Of a DNA stretch of 64,000 nucleotides, positions 9,467-18,586 are shown one piece after another. Below the pieces are notes generated by a model. The model was given only the letters and a program-made list of their open reading frames with translations, was not told the origin of the DNA and searched no databases. The stretch's first letter is position 1; every line of letters starts with the position of its first letter. This stretch comes from Bordetella genomosp. 12. GTDB lineage: Bacteria; Pseudomonadota; Gammaproteobacteria; Burkholderiales; Burkholderiaceae_B. The stretch covers positions 1,674,001 to 1,738,000 of the forward strand of contig NZ_NEVU01000003.1 of the NCBI RefSeq assembly GCF_002261355.1. Direction: 5' to 3'. The position numbers and the translations under genes were made by a program.

Positions 9467-10648
9467 TTACGCCGGAGAACGCAGCAATTCGCGGCTGATG
9501 ATGAGCTTTTGCACCTCGGTGGCGCCCTCGTATATGCGCAAAGCGCGAATGTCGCGATATAGCCGCTCCAGAATATGGCCGCGCACAACGCCTTTGCCGC
9601 CGAACATCTGCTGGATCCGGTCGATGACGCGCTGCGCCGCCTCGGTCGCCGCCATCTTGGCCATGGCGGTTTCCATGGTCGAAGACACCTGCTGCACGTC
9701 CCGCACCCAGGCCGCCCGGTAAGTCAGCAACGCCGATTGATCGATCTCGGTCGCGGCATCGCCCAGCGCCGCCTGGGTGATCTGGAAATCCGCCAGCGTC
9801 CGGCCAAACATCCGCCGCTGGCGGACATGGTCCAGGCCCTCGGCCAGCGCCCGGCGGGCAAAGCCCAGGGCCGCTGCGGCCACCGACGTTCGAAAGACGT
9901 CCAGGGTGCGCATGGCGATCTTGAACCCCTGCCCGGCCCCTCCCAGCATCTGATGCGCGGGAACCCGGCAGTGCTCCAGGCGCAGCGTGGCCAAGGGGTG
10001 AGGCGAGATCACGTCGATCTGCTCCTGCACCACAAGCCCGGGCGTGTCGGCATCGACGATAAAGGCGGAAATGCCGCCCGAACCCGAAGCGCCCGTGCGG
10101 GCGAAAACACAATAAAAATCGGCCAAGCCGCCGTTGGAAATCCAGGTCTTGCAGCCATCGAGCACATAGTCCTGGCCGCTAGGCTGCGCGCGACACTGCA
10201 AGGCCGCGACGTCCGACCCGGCATCGGGTTCGGACAAGGCAAAAGCCGCGATCTTGCGGCCCTGGGCCACGGCGGGCAGATAGGCGGCCTGCTGCCTCGG
10301 ATCGCCCGCCAGGGAAATGGCGCCGCTGCCCAAGCCCTGCATGGCAAAAGCGAAGTCCGCCAGCGCATGGTGACGCGCCAACGTTTCGCGGATGACGCAC
10401 AGGCTGCGCGCATCGAGCGCGGGCAAGGCGCCGCCCAGATCGGCGTTCGGACCGGCCGGCACGCAGTAGCGCAACCACCCTGCCCGGCCCAGCGCATCCA
10501 CCCACTGACGGCAGGCGATATGGACGTCGTCGTGCGCAAGACCTGCCGCGTGCTCCTGGCACCACCGGTCGAGCGACTCGGCCAGCACACCGTGGCGGGT
10601 CTCCAGAAAGGGCCATTGCAACCAACTCCGTGCTTGCCGCTCGCTCAT
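9467..10648 (-). CDS. Acyl-CoA dehydrogenase family flavoenzyme
   Basis: 393 residues, normal for the family. It oxidises an acyl-CoA to the 2-enoyl-CoA using FAD and passes electrons to ETF. Visible landmarks are [13 protein letters not shown] in the middle domain, [11 protein letters not shown], and the C-terminal [43 protein letters not shown], which contains the usual YEGATEVQ stretch. The substrate is not evident; glutaryl-, short-chain and cyclic acyl-CoA forms all belong here. The start lies two bases after the stop of the Bug receptor gene, so the two are co-transcribed and probably serve the same substrate. Confidence 0.9.
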   Translation of the reverse strand: MSERQARSWLQWPFLETRHGVLAESLDRWCQEHAAGLAHDDVHIACRQWVDALGRAGWLRYCVPAGPNADLGGALPALDARSLCVIRETLARHHALADFAFAMQGLGSGAISLAGDPRQQAAYLPAVAQGRKIAAFALSEPDAGSDVAALQCRAQPSGQDYVLDGCKTWISNGGLADFYCVFARTGASGSGGISAFIVDADTPGLVVQEQIDVISPHPLATLRLEHCRVPAHQMLGGAGQGFKIAMRTLDVFRTSVAAAALGFARRALAEGLDHVRQRRMFGRTLADFQITQAALGDAATEIDQSALLTYRAAWVRDVQQVSSTMETAMAKMAATEAAQRVIDRIQQMFGGKGVVRGHILERLYRDIRALRIYEGATEVQKLIISRELLRSPA

Positions 10649-10650
10649 GC

Positions 10651-11610
10651 CTACTCCTTACCCGCAAATTGCTGCAGCAAAGGCGTCCAGCCAACCAGCG
10701 TGTCTTTCACATACTGGCCAAAGGCCGCCGCATCGCGGAAATCCACCTTCAGACCAAACTGGTCTGCGCAATTGGCGAATTCCGGCGTGCGCGTGGCGAC
10801 TTCGAAAGCGTCCTGCAGCTTCTTCACGTTGGCCGGATCCATCCCGGCCGGCCCGGACACGCCCAAGAGACTGGGCGCCACCAGGTCGTAGCCTTGCTCC
10901 TTGAGCGTGGGCGCGTCGAATCCTTGCATGCGCTCATCGGTGTACACCGCCAGCAGACGCAAGCGGCCATCCCGGACATAGGGCACCCATTCGGCCGTCT
11001 GAGCCATGAAATCCACGTCCCCGCGCAGCAGCGCCGAAATGGATTCGGGGCCGCTCTTATACGGCACATGCACCCACTGCGTGCCGATCGCCTGCGCCAG
11101 CCGCTCGGTGGTCAGATGCTGCGGCGTACCGATGCCGGCGGTGCTGTAACTCATGGACTTCTTGCTGCGCTTGGCCGCCGCAGTCAGATCCGCCAGCGTT
11201 TTGTAGGGGGAGTCGGCACGTACCAGCAGCCCGACCTGGTACTGGGCCACCATGGCAATGGGGGTGAGCTCCTTGGTGACGTCGTACTTATTGCCGGGAT
11301 TGAGCACTTGATTGAGCACGCCGCCGGTCGACAGGGAGGCGATGCTGTAGCCATCGGGGCGTTGCCGGGTGATGTAACTGACCGACAGCGACGAGCCCGC
11401 GCCCGGCCGGTTCTCGATGATCACCGTCTGGCCGAGCTTCTTGCCGACGTCATTGGCCAGCACCCGGTTGCAGACGTCCGTGCCCCCGCCCGCGCCGTAA
11501 CCGACGACCAGGCTGATGGGATTGCTGGGATAGCCCGCGGCCAGGGCAGACGCGCCAGACAGCGACAGGCAGGCCCAGGCCGCTGCCCGCTTGATGAGGG
11601 AGTGTTTCAT
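10651..11610 (-). CDS. Bug/TctC-family periplasmic solute-binding protein
   Basis: 319 residues with a clear signal peptide (basic start, hydrophobic core, cleavage near [10 protein letters not shown]). The Bug fold motifs are present: [35 protein letters not shown] and [22 protein letters not shown]. Such proteins capture small carboxylates in the periplasm for tripartite tricarboxylate transporters. No TctA or TctB gene is nearby, so it must share a distant transporter or act as a sensor. It heads the minus-strand half of a divergent catabolic locus and shares an operon with an acyl-CoA dehydrogenase. Confidence 0.9.
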   Translation of the reverse strand: MKHSLIKRAAAWACLSLSGASALAAGYPSNPISLVVGYGAGGGTDVCNRVLANDVGKKLGQTVIIENRPGAGSSLSVSYITRQRPDGYSIASLSTGGVLNQVLNPGNKYDVTKELTPIAMVAQYQVGLLVRADSPYKTLADLTAAAKRSKKSMSYSTAGIGTPQHLTTERLAQAIGTQWVHVPYKSGPESISALLRGDVDFMAQTAEWVPYVRDGRLRLLAVYTDERMQGFDAPTLKEQGYDLVAPSLLGVSGPAGMDPANVKKLQDAFEVATRTPEFANCADQFGLKVDFRDAAAFGQYVKDTLVGWTPLLQQFAGKE

Positions 11611-11808
11611 TGCAGTTTGTCTCCATGGTCTTGAGCCGCTGGGGCAGCTTCTTTTGCGATGGCTGTCGCACAGGCGCGACGTCAGTCATTTTGCACGGAT
11701 AAAAGGTCATATATATAGATGTTTGTACTAATGCCTTTTTTTGGGCATGGCCGATAAGCTCCCAGCAAAACAGGACAGGCAGGCAGCGACCTGCAAGGAG
11801 ACAGCGAA
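11611..11808. promoter_or_regulatory. Divergent promoter region of the Bug/acyl-CoA dehydrogenase and SDR/cyclase/ligase units
   Basis: This 198-base gap separates two divergent units and is more AT-rich than the genes around it. The palindromic word ATATATATA lies at 11709-11717. ATGCC (11731-11735) and GGCAT flank a T-run nearby. These are candidate sites for the GntR/UTRA regulator encoded at 15195-15953. The ribosome site AAGGAGACAG before the GTG at 11809 is clear. No unambiguous -35/-10 pair is visible. Confidence 0.4.
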
Positions 11809-12522
11809 GTGAGCAGCAAGCGCGTACTGGTGACGGGCGCCAGCAAAGGGATAGGCAAAGCCGTCTGCGAACGCCTGACGGCCGACGGATATCAGGTGGT
11901 GGGCGTTGCCCGCACGCCGCCGTCCAACCCGCCTGCCGGCATGGTGTTTCACGCCGTCGACCTCGGCGACAACGACGCCGTGGCGGCTTTCCTGGCCGGA
12001 CCCGCGGCAAGCGGGCCGTTCTACGGCCTGGTGAACAACGTCGGCATGGTGCCCATCGGCAAGCTGGAAGATGTCCAGCCCGACGACCTGTACCGCGCCG
12101 TCCAGCTCAATATCGAAGTCGCGTTGCGCTTCACGCAGGCCGTGGCAGGCGGCATGCGTTCACAAGGCATTGGCCGGATCGTGAACATGGCCTCGCGCGC
12201 CGCGCTGGGTAAACCGCAGCGCAGCATCTACAGCATGACCAAGGCGGGTCTGATCGGCATGACTCGGACCTGGGCCCTGGAACTTGCCAGCGCCGGCGTG
12301 ACCGTCAATGCCATCGCCCCGGGCCCCATCGAAACCGACTTCTTCGCCGGCGCCAACGATCAGGCGCGCACCCGGCAACTGCTGGCCGGCATACCGGTAG
12401 GCCGCATGGGCAAGCCCGAAGACGTCGCCCACGCGGTGGCTTATTTCATGGACGAGCGCTGCGGATTCGTCACCGGCCAGACCCAGATGGTCTGCGGCGG
12501 CATGACCATCGGCGCGGCCTGA
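11809..12522 (+). CDS. Short-chain dehydrogenase/reductase
   Basis: 237 residues starting with GTG behind AAGGAG. It is a classical SDR with the cofactor motif TGASKGIG (residues 9-16), NNVG in place of NNAG, the catalytic serine in IVNMASRAALG, and YSMTK as the YxxxK catalytic pair. The C-terminal strand GFVTGQTQMVCGGMTIG resembles FabG-type oxidoreductases. It probably oxidises or reduces a hydroxy/keto group of the pathway intermediate with NAD(P). It is the first gene of a plus-strand operon with a cyclase-family hydrolase, a CoA ligase and a GntR regulator. Confidence 0.9.
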   Translation: MSSKRVLVTGASKGIGKAVCERLTADGYQVVGVARTPPSNPPAGMVFHAVDLGDNDAVAAFLAGPAASGPFYGLVNNVGMVPIGKLEDVQPDDLYRAVQLNIEVALRFTQAVAGGMRSQGIGRIVNMASRAALGKPQRSIYSMTKAGLIGMTRTWALELASAGVTVNAIAPGPIETDFFAGANDQARTRQLLAGIPVGRMGKPEDVAHAVAYFMDERCGFVTGQTQMVCGGMTIGAA

Positions 12523-12545
12523 CACACCCGATACTGAGGAAGCAA

Positions 12546-13589
12546 ATGAAACGCTGGACACAACGACCGGAAGGCTCCACCTGGGGCGATTTCGGCGAAC
12601 ATGATCAACTGGGCCGCGTCAACCTGATCGGCTCCGAACAGGTGCTCAAAGGCGTCAAGGAAGTCAGACAGGGCAGCGTGTTCTGCCTGTCCCTGCCACT
12701 GGATCTGCCGGGCGGCATGGCATTGAATCCGCGCCGTAAACCGCCTCGCCTGAGCGGCACCGAGCGCGATGGGGTGCCGTACATGAACTTCCCGATGGAA
12801 AAGCTCGACCCCTCCTCCATCGATGTGTTGAGCGACGACCAGGTCGTCATGTCTTTGCAGTACTCCACGCAATGGGATGCGCTCGCCCATGTGGGGGCGT
12901 ACTTCGACACCGACGGCAGCGGCGCGCCGCGCAAGGTCTACTACAACGGCTACCAGGCCGGCCAGGACATCCTGGACGCCGGCACGCCGCACGGCCATGG
13001 GGACTGCTGCGGTAGCGGCAGCCACGCCATGGGCGCGCTCAAGCTTGGCATCGAGAACTTCGCCGTCAAGGGCATGCAGGGCCGTGGCGTGCTGGTGGAC
13101 TTCACGCGCCACTATGGCCGCGAGCGCACGCTGATCGGATATCGCGAACTCATGGAGGTGATGCACAAAGATGGCGTCACGGTCGAGCCCGGCGACATGC
13201 TCGTGCTGCGCACGGGGTTCGCGGAGCTCATCACCGAGATGGCGGGCAGCCCCGATCCGGACAGGCTGCACCACGCCTGCTGCGTGCTCGATGGCGCCGA
13301 CGAGGCCTTGCTGGCGTGGATCAGCGACAGCGGCATTGCCGCCATCTGCGCCGACAACTACGCCGTCGAAGCCTATCCGGCCCGCGAGCGCGAGGGCAAG
13401 AAGTCTTTGCTCCCCTTGCATCATCACTGCCTGTTCAAGCTGGGCTTGCCGCTGGCCGAACTCTGGTACCTCAAGGACCTGGCCGAGGCCTTGCACGCCG
13501 CCGGGCGCAACCGCTTCCTGCTGACCGCGCCGCCGCTGCGCCTGCCCGGCGCCGTCGGATCGCCCGTCACGCCGATTGCCACGCTCTGA
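12546..13589 (+). CDS. Cyclase-family metal-dependent hydrolase (PF04199-like)
   Basis: 347 residues. It resembles the cyclase/kynurenine-formamidase-like superfamily, here the variant with QWDALAHVGAYFD in place of the usual HxGTHxDxP metal motif. A later segment, GMQGRGVLVDFTRHYG, and the C-terminal LPLHHHCLFKLGLPLAELWYL also fit. Members hydrolyse lactams, formamides or lactones with a bound metal; isatin hydrolase and KynB are examples. The reaction here is not identifiable. It lies 23 bases after the SDR gene and 10 before the ligase gene, so it is part of the operon. Confidence 0.82.
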   Translation: MKRWTQRPEGSTWGDFGEHDQLGRVNLIGSEQVLKGVKEVRQGSVFCLSLPLDLPGGMALNPRRKPPRLSGTERDGVPYMNFPMEKLDPSSIDVLSDDQVVMSLQYSTQWDALAHVGAYFDTDGSGAPRKVYYNGYQAGQDILDAGTPHGHGDCCGSGSHAMGALKLGIENFAVKGMQGRGVLVDFTRHYGRERTLIGYRELMEVMHKDGVTVEPGDMLVLRTGFAELITEMAGSPDPDRLHHACCVLDGADEALLAWISDSGIAAICADNYAVEAYPAREREGKKSLLPLHHHCLFKLGLPLAELWYLKDLAEALHAAGRNRFLLTAPPLRLPGAVGSPVTPIATL

Positions 13590-13599
13590 GGCCCGCAGC

Positions 13600-15192
13600 A
13601 TGAATTTCCATACGCTTATTCAGGCGCACGCGGCGCGTACGCCCCAACGCATTGCCTTTCAGGATCAGGACCGCGCACTGGACTACGCCGGCCTGCTGGC
13701 CGAGGTGGAGCGGCTGTCCGGCCTCATGCATGAACACGGCGCGCGACGCGGCGAGCGGCTGGCGCTTTGGATGCCCAACTGCATCGAATGGCTGGTGACC
13801 TTTCTGGCCTGCGCACGGCTGGGCATGACGGTGGTGGCGGTCAATACGCGCTTTCGCGAGCACGAGGTCGGGCAGCTGCTGGCGCGCGGCCGCTGCACCT
13901 GGCTGGCCATGTGGCCGGATTTCAAGGGCCTGCCCTTCGCCGACACACTCAAGCGCATCGATCCGGCCATCCTGCGCCCCCTGCGCGGCGTCATCGCCGT
14001 GGGCGAGCGCGAGCCGCTGACAACCATTGCCGCCCTGCCCGACGCACTGCCCTATACGGCGCGCGGCAAGCAATCAGACGTCCGGCTCGAAGACCCCGGC
14101 CAGGAAAGCGACGGCGCCCTGGTCTACACCACCTCGGGCACGACCTCGGCGCCCAAGCTGGTGCTGCATCGCCAGGCTGGCCTCATCGCGCACGGCCACA
14201 TCGCCGCGCAGGCCTATGGCATCGATGCGGACAGCATCGTGCTGCTGGCCTCGCCCTTGTGCGGCGCTTTCGGCTTCTCCACCATGCTGGCCGGGCTGAC
14301 GCAGGCCGCGACCCTGGTGTCGTTGGCGGTGTTCGATGCCGCGGCCACGGCGCGCCAGATCCGCGAGCATGGCGTGACCCACACCTTCGCCAACAACGAA
14401 TTCATCGATCACGTCCTGCGGCAGGCCGAAGGCCAGCCCCGGCCCTATCCTTCTTTGCGCTACGTCGGCTTTGCGAGCTTTTCGCCGGCCATGGACGATC
14501 TGCCTGAACGCGCCCGCCAGGCGGGTCTGCCTATCGCCGGGCTGTACGGGTCCAGCGAATTGCAGGCCCTGGTGGCCGGCCACCGCTTGCAGACCGATTG
14601 GCCGCAGCGTCGCGTCGCCGGTGGCACCATCGCCGCGCCAGAGGGCCGCGTGCGCGCGATCGACCCGGACAGTGGCGCCATCCTGCCCCACGGCGCCATC
14701 GGCCAGATCGAAATCAAGGCGCCGAGCCTCATGGCCGAGTATCTGGACGACCCGGAGGCGACCCGCAAGGCCATCAGCGCCGACGGTTTTTTCCGCACGG
14801 GAGATCTGGGTTACACCCTCGATGAGCGCCTGTTCATTTTCCAGGGCCGCGATGGGGACCACCTGCGCCTGGGCGGCTTTCTGGTCTCGCCACTGGAAAT
14901 CGAGCAATTCATCGAAGCCTTGCCCGGCGTGGCCGGCGCACAGGTCGTCGGCGCGCAGTGGCAGGGCAAGACGGTGGCGGTCGCCTTCGTGCGCCGCAAC
15001 GCGGCGGACACGGATGAGCGCGCTATCATTGACGCCTGCCAGACCGCCATGGCGAAGTTCAAAGTCCCGCATCGCGTGATCTTCGTGGAGGACTTCCCCA
15101 TGGTGCAAAGCGCCAACTCCAACAAAGTGCAAAAACACGTGCTGCGCCAGCAAGCCCAGGCCATTCTGGACGACCGCCAGCCCCCGACCTAG
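13600..15192 (+). CDS. AMP-forming acyl-CoA synthetase/ligase family
   Basis: 530 residues from the ATG at 13600. ANL superfamily motifs: the P-loop LVYTTSGTTSAPKLVLH (with S for the usual G before the proline), GLYGSSELQ, FRTGDLGYTLDERLFIFQGRDGDHLRLGGFLVSPLEIE, and a C-terminal lysine in NKVQKHVLRQ. The enzyme would activate a carboxylic acid with ATP and load CoA. The partly divergent motifs suggest an unusual acid substrate. Context suggests it supplies the CoA ester for the acyl-CoA dehydrogenase encoded divergently at 9467-10648. Confidence 0.88.
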   Translation: MNFHTLIQAHAARTPQRIAFQDQDRALDYAGLLAEVERLSGLMHEHGARRGERLALWMPNCIEWLVTFLACARLGMTVVAVNTRFREHEVGQLLARGRCTWLAMWPDFKGLPFADTLKRIDPAILRPLRGVIAVGEREPLTTIAALPDALPYTARGKQSDVRLEDPGQESDGALVYTTSGTTSAPKLVLHRQAGLIAHGHIAAQAYGIDADSIVLLASPLCGAFGFSTMLAGLTQAATLVSLAVFDAAATARQIREHGVTHTFANNEFIDHVLRQAEGQPRPYPSLRYVGFASFSPAMDDLPERARQAGLPIAGLYGSSELQALVAGHRLQTDWPQRRVAGGTIAAPEGRVRAIDPDSGAILPHGAIGQIEIKAPSLMAEYLDDPEATRKAISADGFFRTGDLGYTLDERLFIFQGRDGDHLRLGGFLVSPLEIEQFIEALPGVAGAQVVGAQWQGKTVAVAFVRRNAADTDERAIIDACQTAMAKFKVPHRVIFVEDFPMVQSANSNKVQKHVLRQQAQAILDDRQPPT

Positions 15193-15194
15193 CC

Positions 15195-15953
15195 ATGGCC
15201 CAGCCGTCCCTGCCGCAAGCGCACGCCTCCGAGGTTCTGTCCCGCAGCAAGTTGCCGCTGTATCTGCAACTGGCGGCGGAGTTTCGCCGCAATATCGCGC
15301 AAGGCGTCTGGCTGCCCGATCAGCAAATTCCCTCGCTGGAAGACCTGATGGCGCACTACCGGGTGGCCCGCATGACACTGCGCAACGCCCTGGGCATCCT
15401 CGAAGAAGAAGGCTACATCCGGCGCGGGCGGGGCAAGGGCACCTTCGTGCGCAGCGATCTGCCCGGGGTGACGGAACTGCAGATACCGTCAAACTGGGAA
15501 GAAACCGTGGCCCTGAGCGATCTGCTGGGCACCGAGAGCATCGCCGACGGCGCACATGCCATCGCCACGCTGCCCGAACTCGGCATGGCGTTTTCCGGCC
15601 AGTATGCGCAAGCCTACCGCCATCTGTGCCGCCTGCATGTCAAAGATGGCGTGCCGTATTGCTTCAGCGAGGTCTACCTCGCCGAGGACTTGTTCAAACG
15701 GCACAAGGCGGCCTTTCTCAAAGCGGCGGCCGCCTCGGTCATCGCTCGTATCCCCGGGCTGAAGATCGGCCAGGCGCGGCAGAAAATCACCATCGCCGAC
15801 GCCGGCATCGAATCGGCCCGCGCGCTGAACCTCAACGTCGGCGACAGCGTGGCCGAGGTGCGCCGCTACGCCTGTGACGACGAGCGCCTCATCTACTTTG
15901 CCCGGCTCGAGTTCCCCACCAAATTCGTAAAACTGGAGTTCGATCTTTGCTGA
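15195..15953 (+). CDS. GntR-family regulator with UTRA ligand-binding domain (HutC type)
   Basis: 252 residues; the start lies two bases after the ligase stop. The N-terminal winged helix (LPLYLQLAAEFRRNIAQGVW, IPSLEDLMAHYRVARMTLRNALGILEEEGYIRRGRGKGTFV) is followed by a UTRA effector domain (about residues 95-250) ending IYFARLEFPTKFVKLEFDL. HutC-type regulators usually repress their own pathway and release DNA on binding the substrate. As the last gene of the operon it most likely controls the divergent locus centred on 11611-11808. Confidence 0.9.
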   Translation: MAQPSLPQAHASEVLSRSKLPLYLQLAAEFRRNIAQGVWLPDQQIPSLEDLMAHYRVARMTLRNALGILEEEGYIRRGRGKGTFVRSDLPGVTELQIPSNWEETVALSDLLGTESIADGAHAIATLPELGMAFSGQYAQAYRHLCRLHVKDGVPYCFSEVYLAEDLFKRHKAAFLKAAAASVIARIPGLKIGQARQKITIADAGIESARALNLNVGDSVAEVRRYACDDERLIYFARLEFPTKFVKLEFDLC

Positions 15954-15963
15954 GCGCCGCTCA
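15951..15963. terminator. Small hairpin spanning two convergent stop codons
   Basis: TGAGC (15951-15955) and GCTCA (15959-15963) form a 5-bp stem. Its outer ends are the stop codons of the GntR gene and the convergent LysR gene. It could act as a minimal bidirectional end signal, but the stem is short. Confidence 0.3.
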
Positions 15964-16860
15964 CGCGAATGACTGTTGCTCCAGCGCCTGGCCGAGATAA
16001 TCCAGCAGCACGCGCACCCGGCTGGCGAGCAGCCGCTGATGGGTCAACAAGGCATAGATGGGCCGGGGCGCGGGTTCGCACTCAGGCAGCACCGGCCTCA
16101 GGCGGCCCTGCGCCACATGATCGGCAAAGGCCCAGGCCGGCGCGTAGACAATCCCCGCGCCGGCGACCGCGGCGGCCATCACACCGTCCAGAACGTTGGA
16201 CCGCATACGCACCCGCGGACGCACGGCCACCAGATTGTCGCCCTCGCGCAGCCACCATTCCTGCTCGTTCGCATGCGGGCTGAACACCAGCCCGTCATGC
16301 TGGGCCAGATCGGTCAGGCGGCGCGGTTCGCCGCGGCGCTGCAAGTAAGCCGGCGCGGCCGCCAAAGCCCAACGGATCGCCCCCAGTTTGCGGGCCACGA
16401 GGCTGGAGTCGGGCTGCGGGCCGACAACGATGGCGATGTCTATCCCCTCCTCCAGCAGATTGACGGGCCGATCGAGCAGCGACACATCCAGCGTCACCTG
16501 GGGATAACGCAGCAGAAACGTGGCCAGCAAAGGCACCAGGTGGACGCGGCCCAGCAATAAAGGGGCGGTCAGCTGCAAGCGTCCGGCGGGCTCGGCGGCC
16601 TCGGCGCTCAGCCCCGCTTCCATCTCATGGATTTCGGCCAACATGCGCTTGGCGCCCTGGTAATAGCGCCGCCCCGCTTCGGTGACCAGCAGTTTGCGGG
16701 TGGAGCGCACCAACAGACGCGTGCCCAGCCGGTTTTCCAGCGCGCTCATGTGGCGGCTCACCGAGGCCAGCGACAGGCCCGTCAACCGGGCCGCCGCGGA
16801 CAGGCTGCCCTGATCGACCGCGGCCACGAACAATGCCATTTCGTCGGGACGGGGAATCAT
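15961..16860 (-). CDS. LysR-family transcriptional regulator
   Basis: 299 residues from the ATG at 16860, which directly precedes the typical LysR start (MIPRPDEMALFVAAVDQGSLSAAARLTGLSL); an in-frame start at 16914 would add an unusual tail. The N-terminal winged helix occupies residues 1-60 and the substrate-binding domain the remainder. The sequence pattern (RHMSALENRLGTRLLVRSTRKLLVTEAG) fits the CrgA/DmlR-like subgroup. It is divergent from the MFS transporter gene 104 bases away, so it probably controls that exporter. Confidence 0.88.
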   Translation of the reverse strand: MIPRPDEMALFVAAVDQGSLSAAARLTGLSLASVSRHMSALENRLGTRLLVRSTRKLLVTEAGRRYYQGAKRMLAEIHEMEAGLSAEAAEPAGRLQLTAPLLLGRVHLVPLLATFLLRYPQVTLDVSLLDRPVNLLEEGIDIAIVVGPQPDSSLVARKLGAIRWALAAAPAYLQRRGEPRRLTDLAQHDGLVFSPHANEQEWWLREGDNLVAVRPRVRMRSNVLDGVMAAAVAGAGIVYAPAWAFADHVAQGRLRPVLPECEPAPRPIYALLTHQRLLASRVRVLLDYLGQALEQQSFA

Positions 16861-16964
16861 CGCCACTCTTTCAAATTTGAATGGATACCTTGCAGATATT
16901 AGTCTTCTCTGCAAGAAGCTGCGCTTTCATAATCCCCACCTTCGAGACTTCTCCAGGAGCCGGC

Positions 16965-18176
16965 ATGCCCGCCGCTTCCGCTCAAGCCCCCCTGCCCTCG
17001 GCGCTGGACGCCAGCCTGCTGGCGACACTGGCCGCCGCCTGCGGTGTGTTCGTGGCCAGCATCTATTTCAATCAACCGCTGCTGGAACTGCTGCTGCAAG
17101 CCTTCCCGCACGACGCGGCCATCGTCAACCTCATTCCCACCGCCACGCAGCTGGGTTTTGCCTGCGGACTGCTGTTGCTGGTGCCCCTGGGCGACCGCGT
17201 CAATCGCCGGCATCTCATTCTGTGTCAGTCCGCGGGCTTGTGCCTGGCGCTGGCCGGGCTGTCCCTGGCGCCCGCGGCCTGGAGCGCAGCCCTGATCTCG
17301 GTCTGTGTCGGCATTGGCGGCTCGGTGGCTCAGCAGATCGTCCCCCTCGCCGCCGAGCTGGCCCATCCGCAACGCCGCGGCCAGGTCGTGGGCACGGTCA
17401 TGAGCGGCCTGCTCTGCGGCATCCTGCTGGGGCGCGTAGTAGGCGGCTTTGCCGGCGAACACTGGGGCTGGCGAGCCGCCTTCGGCCTGGGTGCGGCCGC
17501 CTGCGCCCTGATGTGGCTCATCCTGCTGGTCAAACTGCCCTCTACCCGCCCTCAGACCACGCACCGCTATGGCGAACTCATGCGCTCGCTGCGGGGTCTG
17601 TGGCGGTCTGAACCGCAGTTGCGCCGCGCAACGCGCGTGCAGGCCCTGCTCTTCGGCGCCTTCATTGGCATGTGGACCATCCTGGCCCTGTATCTCGATC
17701 AAGCCTTCGGGCTGGGCGCGGACGTGGCCGGCCTGATGGGTGTCGTGGGCGCGGCCGGCATTCTCATGGCCCCGCTGGCCGGCCGCATCGCCGACCGGCG
17801 CGGCCCGCACAGCGTGATCGCCTTGGGCGTGTTCATCATGCTGGTCTCTTTCGTGATCCTGGGCGCCTGGGCCAGCCTCATCGGCCTGGTTGTGGGCATC
17901 CTGTTGGTAGACATCGGCGAGCAAGCGGCCATGATCGCCAACCAGCATGTGGTCTATGCCCTGCGCCCGGAAGCGCGCAGCCGCCTGAACACGCTCTACA
18001 TGACCGGCATGTTCCTGGGCGCGGCGGCCGGCTCCTGGGGCGCGGGCCTGGCCTGGCATGCCGGCGGCTGGAAGCTGGCCTGCCTGCTGTGGGGCGTGTT
18101 GTGCGCCCTGGCCTGGCTCGTGCATGCCCGGGGCCGGCCGGCGCCTGCGCCCGCGACGGGACGCCACACCGGATAG
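16965..18176 (+). CDS. MFS transporter (12-TM, drug-efflux-like)
   Basis: 403 residues from the ATG at 16965, preceded by a good CAGGAG ribosome site; an in-frame upstream ATG at 16881 would overlap the LysR promoter. About twelve hydrophobic segments are present, with the MFS loop motif LGDRVNRRHLI between segments 2 and 3 and its repeat GRIADRRGPHSVI between 8 and 9. It resembles proton-coupled exporters of the YgaY/NepI kind. The substrate is unknown. The divergent LysR gene next to it is the likely regulator. Confidence 0.88.
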   Translation: MPAASAQAPLPSALDASLLATLAAACGVFVASIYFNQPLLELLLQAFPHDAAIVNLIPTATQLGFACGLLLLVPLGDRVNRRHLILCQSAGLCLALAGLSLAPAAWSAALISVCVGIGGSVAQQIVPLAAELAHPQRRGQVVGTVMSGLLCGILLGRVVGGFAGEHWGWRAAFGLGAAACALMWLILLVKLPSTRPQTTHRYGELMRSLRGLWRSEPQLRRATRVQALLFGAFIGMWTILALYLDQAFGLGADVAGLMGVVGAAGILMAPLAGRIADRRGPHSVIALGVFIMLVSFVILGAWASLIGLVVGILLVDIGEQAAMIANQHVVYALRPEARSRLNTLYMTGMFLGAAAGSWGAGLAWHAGGWKLACLLWGVLCALAWLVHARGRPAPAPATGRHTG

Positions 18177-18203
18177 GCCGCCGAGCACCCTACGGCATTG
18201 CCG

Positions 18204-18209
18204 TATAAT
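18204..18209 (+). promoter_or_regulatory. Possible -10 box upstream of the small HTH gene
   Basis: A perfect TATAAT lies in the 115-base gap before the HTH/rimO genes. No good -35 hexamer is seen at the expected distance, so this is a weak promoter call. Confidence 0.35.
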
Positions 18210-18291
18210 CCCGCATCTTCGGCCTGCGCCTCCCCCGGCGCGGCGGCCCAGGCCGCGGGGGCATCCCCCCCGCCCGTGAACAGATCAAGCC

Positions 18292-18537
18292 ATGAAACAA
18301 GCAGCCCCGCCGCAGCGTCCCGCGCGGTGGCCGGCGTCGCGCATCAGTGAGGCCCGCAATCGCGTGGGACTGCCGCAGGCAGACTTCGCCGATCTGCTGG
18401 GCGTCAGTGTGCGCACCCTGCAGGATTGGGAACAAGGCCGCCGCAATCCTTCGGGCGCGGCCCAGACCCTGCTGCGGGTGGCGATTCTCCATCCGGAGAC
18501 GCTGCGCGACCTGCCACCCATGGACGAGACGGCCTGA
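18292..18537 (+). CDS. Small XRE/HigA-type helix-turn-helix protein
   Basis: 81 residues. A single HTH covers most of the protein: ISEARNRVGLPQADFADLLGVSVRTLQDWEQGRRNPSGAAQTLL, the pattern of NadS/HigA-like antitoxins and small XRE regulators. The upstream gap (115 bases) is too short for a HigB/RelE toxin, and downstream is rimO, so it looks like an orphan. The rimO start lies 49 bases downstream, so both may share a transcript. The target is unknown. Confidence 0.8.
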   Translation: MKQAAPPQRPARWPASRISEARNRVGLPQADFADLLGVSVRTLQDWEQGRRNPSGAAQTLLRVAILHPETLRDLPPMDETA

Positions 18538-18586
18538 ATAACTCCGCGACGCGGCCGCAGGCCGCGCGCAACTACGGTGAACGATA

